Assembly (NCBI RefSeq): GCF_014851395.1
Contig: NW_024040707.1
Location: 13,676,187 to 13,740,186, forward strand
Source of the DNA: Micropterus salmoides
Taxonomy: Eukaryota; Chordata; Actinopteri; Centrarchiformes; Centrarchidae
Length of the DNA: 64,000 nt
Reading direction: 5' to 3'
How positions within the stretch are numbered: the first letter of the stretch is position 1; every line of letters starts with the position of its first letter. Of this stretch, positions 24,070-38,061 are shown one piece after another. Both the position numbers and the translations under genes were made by a program. The notes beneath the pieces were generated by a model that was given only the letters and a program-made list of their open reading frames with translations, ran no database searches and was not told where the DNA came from.

Positions 24070-27000
24070 GCATGGTTTTGGACTTTTCATTTTGATATTT
24101 GAGGTGAAAAGATTAAATAACGTATTTAACACTTTAATACTTTTTAAAAGAAGCCCTGCATGCATATTATTGCTTCTTTACCTGTTAGCCTTTAATAAGA
24201 AACCAATATGATTCTGCATATGCAGGCTACTATATAGGCTACTTTGCTCTCTACTTGCCATGATCAGCTATACAGTATATGTCTGAATTTGTGGAAACGT
24301 ATCCCTGTGTCTGAGCTTTGGGGGGAAAATCCAAGCAAGTATTCAAAAGAAAACTTAGCATTTCATTGATATGAACAAAGGCAACGTAGATAGAAAGTGA
24401 ATGATCTGCTGAGTGTTTTAGAGAGGCATCTGAGACATCCGGAGCTTTTCTAACAGGTCAGTTTCAATTCGAGGTTTCAGACAAGTCACTAAATAAAGCC
24501 AACAATTCTCAGGATAGATATAAAGTCATTGATAGTCATGGAACAGAAGAGAAGAGGCTGGTGAGATATTTTGAGAAATGTTGTGAAGATGAGGCCTAAT
24601 TGCTTTTCTTTGAACCTGATTTACAGCCACCGGCTCTTATGGGTGTCCTCATCATCAGGGAATAGTGGTGGGCTGCGATACAAATACTTACACGATACTT
24701 TTAAGCTGTGAGTCATAATATGAGTTATATCCTACCTCAAGTTAGACATGAGGGAGTTCCATTAATGAGACCCCTATGGTCCCTGAGGAACATTTGACTG
24801 CATGAGAGAAACAAGGAAGATTCACCAAAGCAGTCACTTTCAACACAGGCTAATGTGTGAATGTGGAAGAGACTGTACAAGATGCAAACATTTCCCTTTA
24901 AAAGCCATTGAAAAAACTGTTAGCATCGGTTTTCTCTGTGGTTGGCAGCATATGTTCATTTGTGCTTTTCGCATGACAAATACATTGTTGTTCACACTGT
25001 TAGTATTACTTAGCTACTGGCCAACTGGTTTTAATTGCTTGCTTTTAAACCCTAAGTGCTAAGGAAGTGCAGGAATTGCTGGTAAGGATTACAATGAGCA
25101 GCTGATCTGAGATAACGTAATCAGAGAGATTGTGGAAGGACAGGATTGGCATCAGACCAAAATAATGAACTTGAAATGTGTCATTGCAAATAGATTCCAA
25201 GCTGAGGTCACTACATCGGATTAAGTGCCAAATTGTACTTGCATGGATTATCAGAGAACTGCACACTACAACCACGTTTTATCTGCCTTCTCACTTTGCA
25301 AGAAAGTATAGTTGCAGGGAAAAGAATTTCATAATTTGGATAGGACGGAAGTATGACTGAGAAAGATCGGATGAAAAAGTAAAAGACTGGTGAAGGATGA
25401 ACACCCCACATGTAGATTTGCCTTCTAGTTTTAATGAAGGTTGAGGGTTGGTAGCAAGAGTCTTTTTGTCTCGGCTAATCTGAAAACAAACACAAACACC
25501 GTGTGAGCTCCTCATTACCAAATATCAAACCATAGATTCAGCATGGGATTAAAGACTAAACTTTATTTGTGGGAACTTAAATTAACTATGTGGGTGTAAT
25601 CTGAAATGCCTTGTTCAAGGATTAAATAACTTAAAATAGTGATAACTAGATCTAAATTGACAGAAATTTGCAAAAAAAGCTGGGTTTAACACTCTTCACC
25701 GATTTCAAATGCCTGTTGGAAAAACCTGATTTTATCTAACGTGGGATGTGAAACAAAATAATGCTAATACCACAAAACTGTTAGAATGCAGATAGAAACC
25801 ATCAGTATGTTTACTGGGTTTATCAGCCAGCAATTCTCTGTCCGGTTGCAATTCGCCATTGAAATTAAGAAACAAAAGCAGTAAAATTATGCTATCGTCA
25901 TTTCCAGTAATTGCACCCATCCATGACTGATTTGAGGCTACTCTACCCTGTAAAAATTCACACACCATGCAAGGAAGTACATGGTGTTCGCATTGTACAT
26001 GGAAGTGTACTAACAGAAGTATCTGAATTGAGAAACAGCACTCCAAGGTTACTCATTACTGTATGTTCAAATTTAACAGACAGACATGAGAGTGATCCAC
26101 AAAGTTTTCATGCCAAAGTTTTCCTCTTTTACCTCTTCAATTTCAGCTTTGTTGTTTTTCATTGTTCTATTTTCATTTCCCAAAAACTTAACAGCCGGCG
26201 AGCATTTTCACCAACTAACGCAAAGCTAGTGTGAACATTGAAATCATACACTGATATAATTAAATGTAAATGTACCAGTCAAACACTGAGAAAATGAGCA
26301 GGAAAGAGGATAATACCTGCTCTGTGTCCCCTTTACAGTTTTCGGCGATTGCCCAGGTGACGGGCTGACTTACCTAATGTTCTTCAGTCTGTGCCAGTGA
26401 CACACTGAGCTTTCCCACTCTCTTTATCCTGCTAATAGGACATGCCACTTCAGGTTTCAGACAGAATAAGACAGTCTATGGTCTTATTAAAGTTCTTAAG
26501 TCTTGCAAGTCGAAAGCAATTAAAATAAACCTTCTGATTCTCAGTGTTGGAGGAGATGGCCTTTCTGAGGACATACCAACAATATTGTAGCAGTTTTATT
26601 CTAATTTTCACCATGACTACCACTACGAGTACTTACACTACTACTACCACTACTTCTTCAAACTGAGTACATGAACGCATATGATGCAAACTCGTCTTCA
26701 AAGTATTTACAAAGTAAAATTCACACTTGTATATAAACCAGAGATTATCATCCCTTTACGTAAGTTATACAGCTTGTGTCTGGCTGTAGATTGAATGTGT
26801 ATGTTCACTCTCTGTCTCAATGAAAAAGGCTTCACAGGAGGTGAATGTCTTCTCCAAGAATCTGTTCTGATTTATTTGGAGCTGACACTCTGCACAACAG
26901 GATGGTAGAGCTCACTGGCTTTGTCTTTATATGCAGATCTTCAACAATTCAGAGACTGTCTGCATTTCTTGCATATACACGCACACAGAAGTACACCACA

Positions 27001-27770
27001 AATACATGTATATGTGCCTGTAGATACACGCACAAACAATTGCTTACACACACGGCAGCGCTGACCTTCCCAGTGACAGCAGTCTAGCAGCTGCTTCATT
27101 CAGTGCTTTATTACTCAGTCAATTAAAGGGGAAGAGTAGGCACCTCTACCAGTCAGCAATTGTGTGCTCTGTTGTCTCTTGCAGTGTGTATGTTTGTAAG
27201 TTTAATGACATGCAGATCTATAACAGTATAGTCTTGGTTTTAGTTACAGTTGGCTGACAAACATTCCCAGAGGCAAATTCAACAAAGTCATGTAATTTCT
27301 GACTCTTGGCTATACGGAGACCACAGTGGCCTCCCTGGCTAAGCCATCTGATGCAGGTGGTTACCAGTTTGCTCTTGTCATCCCAGTATTCACATTAAAA
27401 AGAGAAGAGGTTTGCATCAAGGAGACGGTCAGGGGCAACATTTAATGCCCCTGGGCAGCACATTTCCCATATTTGCCAAAACTTCATTCAAAATCATCTG
27501 AAAAGGCAGAACGAAGCTCAAAGTTAGAACTGTTGTACTTTCTGATCCAAATCCAGGATTAGGGGATCATCAATCTGGATACATCTATCACAGAAATGCA
27601 GCGCTGGTATTCTGCCCATAGGGCCCCATCTCTTTTCCTTGGCTTGGCTGCATCTTTGAAACGTGGCTGCATTATTCCTGATGCAGGTAAAACCTTGTTA
27701 GGGCACAGGGATACATGTAGTCCTAAACTCTTATAGTATGCATTTGAAATAATATGTAACCGAGGCAAAT
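24070..27770. other. Intergenic, no gene seen
   Basis: AT-rich sequence with only short, unrelated open frames and no recognised transposon or RNA gene. Confidence 0.5.
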
Positions 27771-28689
27771 AGTGAGGGGTTCAAATCCCAAATATTCAAT
27801 TACCAAGGGTTTCCCACAACTAATAAAATTCAAAGACGTGAGTTTCGACCGGAAGGAAAATTCATTTAAACAATTAAAAACTCAGGCTTTGGGCAATTTT
27901 ATTCGCTGTGCAAGCACAACAATAAAAAAACAAATAAGATGTGGATGCCAATACTGCCAGAGATGCTAAGGGATAAAAGCACACGGTTAATGACACCTCA
28001 GCATCTACAGGGGCCAAACCTGCCAGGGGGTTTCCCGTGGGCCACCCAGGTGCCTTGACAACACCACTCACACTGGTGCACAGCCACCTAGACACAAGAA
28101 GATACACAAACGTCACACAATAAAACAATAAAACTAAGTAAAACATGCATCCACAGCTGTCATACCCACCACCACATGCATTGAAAGGGACTCCCACAAT
28201 CCACCACCCTGTCCGTCCGGCAGAACACTAAATAGGGAAAAAAAAAATTATGGCTAACAAGCAGAGGAAAAATCATACAGCCAACAAAACAGGGACAACC
28301 GCCACACCCCTAGCAGACCCCGGCAGTTGGCAACCACATTCACAGTGGCCCATCCACCTGTAACAAATCTCAAAATAAGAATAGACAGAATTCAAACAAA
28401 TAGCAGTGGTTGATTAGGCAGGCAAAACAGCAGTGGCTATACAAACCTAAAATTACAAGAATTTAATTAGTTCAGTTGTTTAATGCATACTGCAAAATCA
28501 TACTTGCTAGATACCTGACAAATAATAGTTACCTCACAATGCAGTAAGTAGTCAACCCAGCTGACTCCACCTCATTTATGGATCAGATGTTTAGGCCCAC
28601 TGCAATGTGAATCATGTTATCGAAAAGGAGGGGGTGGAGCTTCACTGAGAGGCTATAGCCGACCATGGCCTTACTAGGCCAAAAGCCTG
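27771..28689. other. Unclassified, possibly transposon-derived segment
   Basis: Base composition shifts to C/A-rich on the plus strand, especially 27990-28400 with many CAC/CCA words. No coding domain, terminal repeat or target duplication could be defined. It could be an LTR or UTR part of a retroelement, but nothing proves it. Confidence 0.3.
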
Positions 28690-28960
28690 CCTATGCCTAT
28701 CACAAATATTATTATTAGTTAGTTGGCACATGGTATACTGTCATTGTTCATTTTTTCACCTTGGGTCCAAATGACCAAATTCTTGCAAGACATTCCCATC
28801 AGCCTCAGCTGGGATTTGGGTTTTTTCATGTTATCAAATGTTAGCATGCTAACATGCTAAAATTAGACAGTGAATGTGGTAAAAAATATAGCTGCTAAAC
28901 ATTAGCATGTTAGCATTGTCATTGTGCACATGTTAGCATGCTGACGTTAACGTTTAGTCT
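28690..28960 (+). repeat. Further copy of the 22.6-kb repeat family
   Basis: It contains GACATTCCCATCAGCCTCAG and a series of GTTAGCATG / CATGCTAAC words, as in the copy at 23150-23230. Confidence 0.65.
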
Positions 28961-29496
28961 CTCAGTCTTATCATGTATTTATTTTCTTGTTGTTGTGCAT
29001 ATGTGATTTTTTATTCATCTCTCAATGACGCATAAGTAAAAACTAGATTCATGACATCAAAAGTATCATGAGGTGCCCTGGTGGCCTTTGTTGCATCTAA
29101 TCCCCCATCTTTCTCTCCTCTCATTTTCTGCACATTGTATACTATATACTAAGTAATATGTAATAAGTAAAATGCCAAAAAGTTGTCATCTGAAGGTGGT
29201 GGGTGGCGATAACTAAAAGTAAAAATAAAAAATTCCACCTAGTTTGTTCATAGAGACTGGTGTAGATGTACATGGATATAGTGAAGTGAGGTATGCCAGT
29301 GGGACGTAAGTGTTAAAATGGACATCGAGACAGGGAATAAAAGTGTTAATTAATTGAGGATGCACGTCCCATCTTATTAGCAAATCAGCAGTTAGGCCAG
29401 TTGATTAAAGAGCAGGTTTAAGTTCCTTTGACACAAAATTGTGATAACATATTTTGGAGTTAATAAATACAGTTCAGGTGATTCAGTAAATTGGAG

Positions 29497-29548
29497 CCTC
29501 TCTCTCTCTCTCTCTCTCTCACATACACACACACACACACACACACAA
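29497..29548. repeat. Compound (CT)n-(AC)n microsatellite
   Basis: About 12 CT units are followed directly by an AC run. Confidence 0.95.
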
Positions 29549-29836
29549 TGCTGTGCAACAAAATGAGCAATCTTGTTATCATTTGCCAGTTCTATTCATT
29601 TATTCATGGAGTGGCTCCTTAAGGGGGCTAGGGGACGACCATCGGCACAGAGATGAATCCTTTAATACAGAAAAACCCTGCTGAGACCAGAGAGACAGGG
29701 GGAGGTGAGGAGGATAGACAGCAGGTAATATTAGTGAGGGCCATTTCTGATTATATAAGACTCAGCAAGTGGGGAAGCGCTAGATGAGAAGAAGAGGTAG
29801 AATGGGAAGCGAGGAAGAAAAGTTTAAAGTGACAGG

Positions 29837-30113
29837 CTTATTGTTATATTTGAAGTAAACCATTTGGGAGGTGTCGTGTTGGAGTGAGATTTTGCTCACA
29901 TGATTTATACCTGAATGAATTCACAGCAGATAGATAGAACAGCCATGTGTAACTTGTTCCTAACAGGGATTTATGTCTTAGACAGATGGTGTGTCTCAAT
30001 TTGGAGCCAGTTTCCTTGCCCAGTCCTGCCTGTTATTGTTGCATTTACTTATATTCTTCGGTAGATGTTGCTTGTTGCTCTATGTAGTTTAATGTAAAGA
30101 ACATAATGAACTG
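29837..30113. repeat. 277-bp direct duplication, copy A
   Basis: Identical, by base-by-base reading, to 32256-32532. Identity begins at CTTATTGTTATATTTG and ends at AACATAATGAACTG; flanks differ on both sides. No terminal repeats or target duplication are evident. Confidence 0.95.
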
Positions 30114-30363
30114 GGCTTCATGAAAAATGCCTTGCCTAGCACTCTGTACATGGGGGAGGACACAAAGGAGAGAGACAGGAATTGTTTGTGTGGAGGAAAA
30201 AGAAGGTGTGACTCCCCTCTCACTCCGCTGATTACAGATGGAGAGGACTCTGTGGAGTTCTGCTGCAAGTTCCTGCTGCCTCAATGTTGAGTGTGCCTAA
30301 TGCTCTCTCCTCTCTATTACAGCCCACAGCACCGCGGCCATCACACACTCACGTACACACAGA

Positions 30364-30399
<36 letters not shown>

Positions 30400-30722
30400 A
30401 AACAACAACCCTATCAGCTATCTTTATCTCTTTAATTCTCTCCTGCAGATGTCATACTGTTGCCTCCAAACAATGCAAGATCCTGCTTGGCCTTTCTCTT
30501 TCCTATGTACTTCTAAAGCGATATGTGGGTGGCAATTGCTGTCAGGAAACCCTGTTAATTATTAGTTACATGTAAGCCTACCTTAGGCTAACGCTGAAGA
30601 CCCGTACTTAGTGCTCATTTATTATAATGGGAAGCCTTCTTCAAACACATTAGCAGATGCTAATCTCAAGATCACTGAAGGCTACTATGTCAGTAATACT
30701 CATAAACCAAGATTTTTCACTG

Positions 30723-30767
<45 letters not shown>

Positions 30768-31479
30768 CTTACATCTCTGCTTCAAAACGCAACTCCCTCC
30801 TAGCCTGTAGAAGACCAAAGAGCACACGGTTAAATAAAGGCACATTTCCATCCCCGGTCATTCATATATTATCATTGAATTTGATGTGAATTCTTTGGAT
30901 TTTGATTTGAATTCCTGATTGTATAACTCATAATCACAAACACACCTTTACAGTCTCTAACTAAACACCCCAACCGTCAAGAGGATTAAATACATTTTCT
31001 CCAATTCACAATAACTTTTAGGTCTGATGGCTGCAGTATTCATCTGACCTCCAGGATTGTGGATTCAAAGACAAGACAGGAAGCAGATTTTGCACCAACA
31101 CTTCAAATATCTATTGCAGGAATTATGTGAAATATTTCAGCATACAGCAAGTAGGCACACAATCAAGATCTCTGTTATTTACCTGTGTTTGCATGGCTAG
31201 CATCTAGAGTCATTTCTGCTGAGGCCAGCTGTACACATGCACATGTGCTCATATAAAAACACCTGCATCTGCTAAGAAGTCTAATACAAACTTTTGATTT
31301 CCATTCATTTCAATAGCAGATTAAACTGGAGGAAATGTTTTATGAGTCAGAAATGGGTAAAAGCAGCTATAATCAATTTTTATCAATGTGGATTTTCAAC
31401 AGTGGATCGCATGGCTTCTTGTACATGAAAGTGGTCAAGAACGCAGAGAATTATCACTTGACTGCAGTGTTTTAACGTC
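30114..31479. other. Intergenic, simple repeats only
   Basis: It contains a GA-rich tract at 30360-30399 and (GT)n at 30724-30764 (about 20 units). Open frames here are driven by these repeats. Confidence 0.6.
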
Positions 31480-31860
31480 TTTCAGCTAATTGTTTTGGTT
31501 TTCCTGCCCACAACTTTATTGTCTCGGTTGAATCTCACCACTTTCATCAGCTTTTCTGGAGGCAGCAGGCAGTTTTTTTTCCGGTGAAAGAGCTCTATTA
31601 TGCACTACCTGCCCAGCACCAAATGTACAACTGTAGCAACTAGCTGGTGGATGTAGTGGAGCATTTAGCATCTAAAGAGTCTGATATTTCCCCTTTGGTG
31701 GAGAACAAAATGGAGCTAATGAGAGTAGACTTAGATTCATCAAATGGAAACACAACTCCAAATCAACATAATGTTGCTCTGTGTCTGCTGACTGTGTAAA
31801 TACGCAACTATTTGCTAAGATGCTCCCTGTGGTGGCCTGATTCGTTCTGTGCATGCGAGT
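31480..31860 (+). repeat. Old dispersed repeat (CTTTCAGCT family)
   Basis: It starts GTCTTTCAGCTAATTGTTTTGG and includes GAAAGAGCTCTATTATGCAC, GCAACTAGCTGGTGGATG and GGTGGAGAACAAAATGGAGC. Diverged relatives lie at 41130-41400 (minus) and 44305-44420 (plus). No intact coding region. Confidence 0.65.
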
Positions 31861-32255
31861 GGGTTAAGGTCAATGTTAGAATCGGGCAATGTCGTAAAAG
31901 GCCAAGTGGCCAAAAAATCAGCTAATGTAGGTTTAACTTGTTAAGTTTACAGAACTGAAATATTATTCTGTAGAAACTTAAAATCTAAAATAGATTACTG
32001 TAATCAAGATTTAAGGAGAATCTAAATTGAGGGAATGTTGGAATTTGACAAAAGATAACACTGTTGATGAAAATTTGCAGTTGTGATCCAATATAGAGTA
32101 ACATAGAATCTATTATATCTATTATATAACTATTATATCCTTGAGCTTTGGAAATCCCTGCACTCGCTGACATTACAGCACTAGAAATAAAATGTGTTAT
32201 TATTTAAATACATAAAAGACAATAGCAATAGAAGAATACATAGATAATAAACTAA

Positions 32256-32532
32256 CTTATTGTTATATTTGAAGTAAACCATTTGGGAGGTGTCGTGTTG
32301 GAGTGAGATTTTGCTCACATGATTTATACCTGAATGAATTCACAGCAGATAGATAGAACAGCCATGTGTAACTTGTTCCTAACAGGGATTTATGTCTTAG
32401 ACAGATGGTGTGTCTCAATTTGGAGCCAGTTTCCTTGCCCAGTCCTGCCTGTTATTGTTGCATTTACTTATATTCTTCGGTAGATGTTGCTTGTTGCTCT
32501 ATGTAGTTTAATGTAAAGAACATAATGAACTG
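32256..32532. repeat. 277-bp direct duplication, copy B
   Basis: Identical to 29837-30113, in the same orientation, offset 2419 bp. Confidence 0.95.
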
Positions 32533-33977
32533 TTGTTCAACACAGTGTTTGTGTCCTGTTCTGAAGTATTTAGGTTCAATTGGTGGAGGATAGAAGTGTG
32601 TCCTTGAACATGTATGTCTTTTGAATGTGTTTTGTTTTCTTTATGTGAAGTGTATGTGTAGTGGGCGATATGTATTTGGAAAATAAAACCAGATAAAGCA
32701 CAAACTTTCTGTTACATTACTCTCCAAATCTAGTGTAGATAGTTCCTATTTTTGGAGGCAAAACGGGGGTGTTGATCGTGTATGTACTTGTCTTTCAGAG
32801 GTTAAGGGTGTCTTTAGAGAACCCATTTGGGGCTGGTGAGTCACCATGACTGTCAGCCTTGCTGTTTCTCAGCTCCATCAGTGTGGCAGCAGGCAGGCGT
32901 CCAGTTGGAAGGGTGGCAGGGCAGCGGGACAGTGACGGGGGAATGTGACAAGGAGCACAGACAGGGAGGCAGAGGATGATGCAGTGGGCTTAAGACTGGT
33001 GACACAACAGAATAAAATCGAGACCTCTGTTAGTTCAGTAAAAAAGGATGATACTGTGCATCTCTTATGTCAGGGGCATGACAGGGTAAGATAACTATGT
33101 TACAATACACATTTTCAAAACTGGGTAGTTACTTTGGGTAGTTCATGGTAGTTGGGTTGCTCAAGGTCAGATCACGTTCCAACCACAAACAAACCGCTCC
33201 AGAGTTCATTTGAAACTGGTCCCAGACCACCTCCTCTCTCAAGGGTCTCATTGCGGTTGTTCAACTGACAGCTATAACGTCAGCCCAAAAGAACTGCTGA
33301 GTACTAGCCAGGCAAACGCACTATGGTTCATTTTGACCAAACCAAAGTAAAGTTCAGTTTCACTGAAACCAATTACAGTGAAACAAACCTGGTGGCTTTT
33401 TGAAAAATATCTTCTCTCCAACACTCCAATGGCTCTTAACAAAAGTCTATCAGAGTTTTGACAGGCGACCGAGAATCAATCTCACTGGGCGTGTGCAGAG
33501 CGTGGCCTTGTTGAAAGACTGGAAGTCTCTGTTCTTTGAGCACTAGACCTGATCACAAAGCTATTAACTATAAAAGCCAAGCCATATACATTGCAGACAA
33601 TCAACTGTCCTGCCCTGTGTGTCCTAACTATACAGCCAAACAAGGCCTTTTTCACCTCAATACCCTAAACTAACTCTACAGTTTTGAAGCCAGAGGAAAA
33701 GTGATGAAGGAGGCAAACCATGGTAGGAATACTAAAGGAGGTCTTTTTTGACAGAATCCGGATTTATGTTTAACGTGACATTTGAACTTTTTCGCACATG
33801 GGAATAACTGCATCACGCATAGACAAGGGAATAGGTCACTAGAAGTAAACAAGGCATAGACATAATTCAGTTTGAGCGTCATTTTGAGCCAACAAATAGA
33901 TTCCTGTGTTATTTAGAATGTGCATTGTAAAAAAAAAAAAATCCTATTTCATTCATAGCATCAATCTTCAGAAAGAA

Positions 33978-34009
<32 letters not shown>

Positions 34010-34695
34010 GCTATTGAACAAGCCTGTGGAAAGCTCTGTATGTTGCTGCAGTAGTAAACACTACAGTTTGAACACATGATATGGACAACAAAGAAGCCAC
34101 CTACACCACAATCACCACGCAATTATGTTTCCTTTAGTGGCTTTTTTTTTTACTGAAATTAGCTTACTTTCTGTGCAGCTCAATGGCGTTTCAGGAATGA
34201 CAAAGGGCTTAAGTAAAGTGATTTTGCAATTCAGCTGACTCACGTGGTGAGATCCCATCTGTCCCACCTTTGTCAGTCTTCTCCCTCTCAACTGCCTGTC
34301 CCTAACAAAAACATACCCATACCCCTACATTCACCTATACAAAGACGAAGAAGAGAAAAGTAATCAGTCTTTTTTATGAACGAATAATGTTGTTTCAGAC
34401 ATCCAATTGCTGTCCTGAATATGCCTATGGTTGATTTGCTATTGTTGTGTTTAGTAGAAATTCAAAGAACAGGAAATGACATATTCTTAAAGAATAAGGC
34501 TGGTCATGTTCTGTATTTTTCTTAATGTCAAAAAACCCAACGGAAAGACCAAACCAATAATGAATTGATCCCACTAACAATAATTCGTTGTTATATATAT
34601 ATATAGATGTCCAAAAACTATTAAAACAGACCAATGAGCCACACTGTTGACCTGGGTTCCTTTATTAAGATGAACAAGGGCACTAGCTTATGTTG
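32533..34695. other. Intergenic, no gene seen
   Basis: It holds (GT)n at 33981-34009 and no recognised gene or transposon. Confidence 0.5.
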
Positions 34696-34703
34696 AGTAA
34701 ATC

Positions 34704-35107
34704 TAGGGCTGGATAATAAAACAACAATAATCATTACAATAATTTTTCAATAACAATATAATAAATGTTCAATAAATATTCAATAAATTATTTTATTCAC
34801 CTGAATAATACATGAATTAGGACTTCACTTTTTATTAAGATGTTTATTTTGTTGAGGGAAAAGTACTGAAATAAAGCTTTTACTTAATTTATTCATGCAT
34901 ATTTGTTAAAAAAGATTTTATCATAATTGTTTTGAATGTTCTACCTCAGATTTGCTTAGTGATCCACTGTTTGGCCTCAAGTGTTGATCATAAAGAAGAG
35001 TTTAAACCACTTTTAACCATCGGGTTTCTTCAACTTTCACTCAGGAGCAAAAATCAGCCTTTAAACTCAAAAGAAATAATGATTTGATACTATATCGTCC
35101 AGCCCTA
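34704..35107. mobile_element. hAT-type MITE with 8-bp target duplication
   Basis: The 404-bp element has perfect 10-bp terminal inverted repeats, TAGGGCTGGA at 34704-34713 and its complement at 35098-35107, continued imperfectly inward (ATAATAAA / ATATAGTATC). It is flanked by the identical octamer AGTAAATC at 34696-34703 and 35108-35115. An 8-bp duplication is the hallmark of hAT transposases. The interior is AT-rich and non-coding, so movement would have depended on an enzyme encoded elsewhere. Confidence 0.9.
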
Positions 35108-35115
35108 AGTAAATC

Positions 35116-37765
35116 CTATATACAATTTTTCTTCCATTCTCCAGTTAAATCCAATAGCGGCCCAAATGGCCGTAGCAACCTCCTATGCACTGGAATCACC
35201 TGGTCGAGTACATGTCGCTGATGTCACGTGAAAACATTTTGCGAAACTTTCTTACCATTTGATACCACTCTCATCTCTGTTCCTTAAATATATGGCTGCA
35301 GTCAGCAGATGGTGAGCTTAGCTTAGTATGAAGACTTGAAGCAGGGGAAAATAGCTAGCATGGCTCTGTCCAAAGGCACCTAAATTGTCTACCAGCACTT
35401 CTAAAGCTCACTAATCAACATATTAGATCTAAATTGTTAAATCTGTACAACAAACTTGTGGTTTTACAGGGGTTTAGCAGGACTTTTTCTTGGTCGGACA
35501 CAGAGACTAGCAGGGGTCTGCAACTGGCCAAAAAAAAGTCCCGCACACAACCTCCATAAAAAGAAAAAAACAAAGGAGGACTAAACCATAGATGTAAACA
35601 TTTTCATGGTGCTAGAATGAAGGTCAGGTGATCCTCAAAGTCATCAGAAAACATAATTTGGGAAACACAAGTGACCAAAATGAGTGCCTGTCCATTTGGC
35701 AGATTTTGTGATTTTTCACTGGATAACTGCACACTTTGATTTGCTTTGCTAGTGGTGTTGTAGGAAAAATCAGGGGATCAGCAAAATCATAATGATTCAT
35801 CCTATGGGCAACATCAATCTGTACCACGTTCTAACTGTATCATCATCCAACTATATGTGTCAGCCATTTCTAATGCAAACAGTTGTCATTACATGAGTTA
35901 AACATCCGTTGCCACAAAACCATTATATTATTCCATTTATGTAGTATCAGCTATAAAGAAAAATGTGTGTAATGACTAGTGTGTTAATAACAATAAAACG
36001 CTGAGAATAAATACATTTGTCAGTAAATACATTTTTCCTGACTCCCTGTGAATCCGCTTGGCTGGTAAACAACACATCACACATCTTTAAATTGAAATAT
36101 TTCACTGGCTTCTGTTAAAGCAGCATGGCACATCTGATGAATACTAGCCTGTCCTGCTTCTGACTTCCAAGGTTGTACAACTCTGTCGGCATCTTTCGTA
36201 GCTGTAACAAGAGTTCAATCACAACAAAACACGACTCTTTGCTGTTTTGACCTTTCCAAACATTGCAGAGAGACAGTGAATCTTCATCCACTCCTGTGGA
36301 CAATTAGGTTGGTGGAACAGACGACCCTGTCAGTGCTGCTCTTTACTGTAAACAACGGCTGTGTTGTTATCCCAGGAGACCACAGGCTTGTGTGATGTCA
36401 GACTGATACAATATGGTCCAAATTCAGATGGAATGACAAAAGCTGCTGGAAATGGCAGCGAACCATCTGAACACAACCTCATTAGCAAAGATAAAGCTGG
36501 AGAACAATAGTTGTGACCTAATGGGTTGTGCTTTCATTTGACACTAACGTAATGAAAACAACATTATAAGTGCTGATACAGGTGCTTCTCTCTTGGTAGT
36601 GACAGCAAATGAAGATGTGGAGTATTGTTTTCCGGCTGCAGCCTCACTCCCACTGACAGAGCAGACAGGGCCTCCCCCTCTGCTGTCTCCTGGGAATAGG
36701 TCAATAGAGAGAATCACCACCTGCTGCTGCAGACACATATCTAAGGGGGTTCCTCTGTGATTCAATTGACCACCCGTGTGGTCTTTCCAAGCATAAGACA
36801 CCCTGAATAAGACAGTAGGATATTGCAAATGATCTTCTAGGTGTCTATAAATCCCAAAAAGCAAAGTTTTACACAACTTGATATTAATTCTGTCCTGAAT
36901 CAATGGTCCATTTTTTTTCATCAAGCAAGGTAAGAAACGTGAGACAGAGTAGGACTTATTATTCTAGTTGTGTGAAGGTTCATTTTTGCCTCTTGGATTG
37001 GTTTCACATGAGAGCCTTTTCATCCAGGGGTCCATGCCTCTGATTGTCTTCTTCAGCTCACCGGGACTGAGCCATCTTTGTCCTCCATGCGTGACGTAAA
37101 TGGGGGATAAATCTTTTATCTATCCCCTTGGTGAGGGTGTAGAAATGTTGTTGCTGATCTGACGTCAGATCTTGGATCTATGTGTTGCTCATCAAGCCTG
37201 TCAATCGCACTGCCTCGATCACTGTGGCAGATATAAATAGCTGTTCGCACTCTGCTCTATGAACACATAATCAAGCAGTTAGCATGCCTCCCTGAAGTCC
37301 ACCTTCTGATTGAGAGCTAAAAAAAAGACACAAACACAGGTGAAAGAAGTGTGAGGGATTTGTGTATATGTTTGTTTGTTTGTTTGTTTGCTGAATACCT
37401 GCTATGATTTACAGTACATATGAACACATCACTTTTACCACAGTCTGTATACTAATATGATAAGAAGACCATGTGAAGGAACTTTGATTCTCACATAACC
37501 TTTGGGCTTCATCTCAAGTTACATCTTGTCAAAGCAAGTCCCAGATCAAGTCACAAGTCTTCAGGTTACTGAATGCTGCCCATTAAAATGACACAGCAGT
37601 TGAAATGAAACATTATCCAAGGTGTGTGGCTTAGCAAGACCTGCCTGTCACTGTCTTAACCTTTATTTTTAATTGTTGCAGGATTTTATCAGGTCACAAC
37701 TTGAGTGTTTTTGCATTCAGGTCTCAAGTCAATTCAACTATTTCGACAGTCAGGTCTGACCACAG
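35116..37765. other. Intergenic, no gene seen
   Basis: Only short unrelated open frames; a (TTTG)n run at about 37370-37390. No recognised conserved element. Confidence 0.5.
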
Positions 37766-37850
37766 TCAAGTCCAGTTCAATTCAATTAAGTTCAAATTAG
37801 CTTTATTGGCATGAATGTCAAACAACAATATTGCCAAAGCTTAAAATATA
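37766..37850 (-). mobile_element. Non-LTR retroposon 3' tail
   Basis: Read on the minus strand, the sequence ends CATGCCAATAAAGCTAATTTG followed by AACTTAATTGAATTGAA, i.e. a GCCAATAAAGC terminus plus a short TTGAA-type tail. This is the same 3'-end architecture as the L2-like element at 18052-18086. The body beyond 37850 is not recognisable. Confidence 0.55.
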
Positions 37851-38061
37851 TGAGTTAAAAGATACCAGTTTTTAGTCATAATTTTTGTGATAACTCTGAC
37901 TTTTGCAAGGACAGGGCGATCAGAACTAGTTTGTTCGACATGTTGGCAGATCACGTTAGGAATCAAATGTGTTTATAGTTGTTCCAAACAGCCATAGTTG
38001 AAGGTTTTGCTATTCAATCATCTGACAAAGAGTTCTGATGGAGTACACTGGCCCCTTAAAG

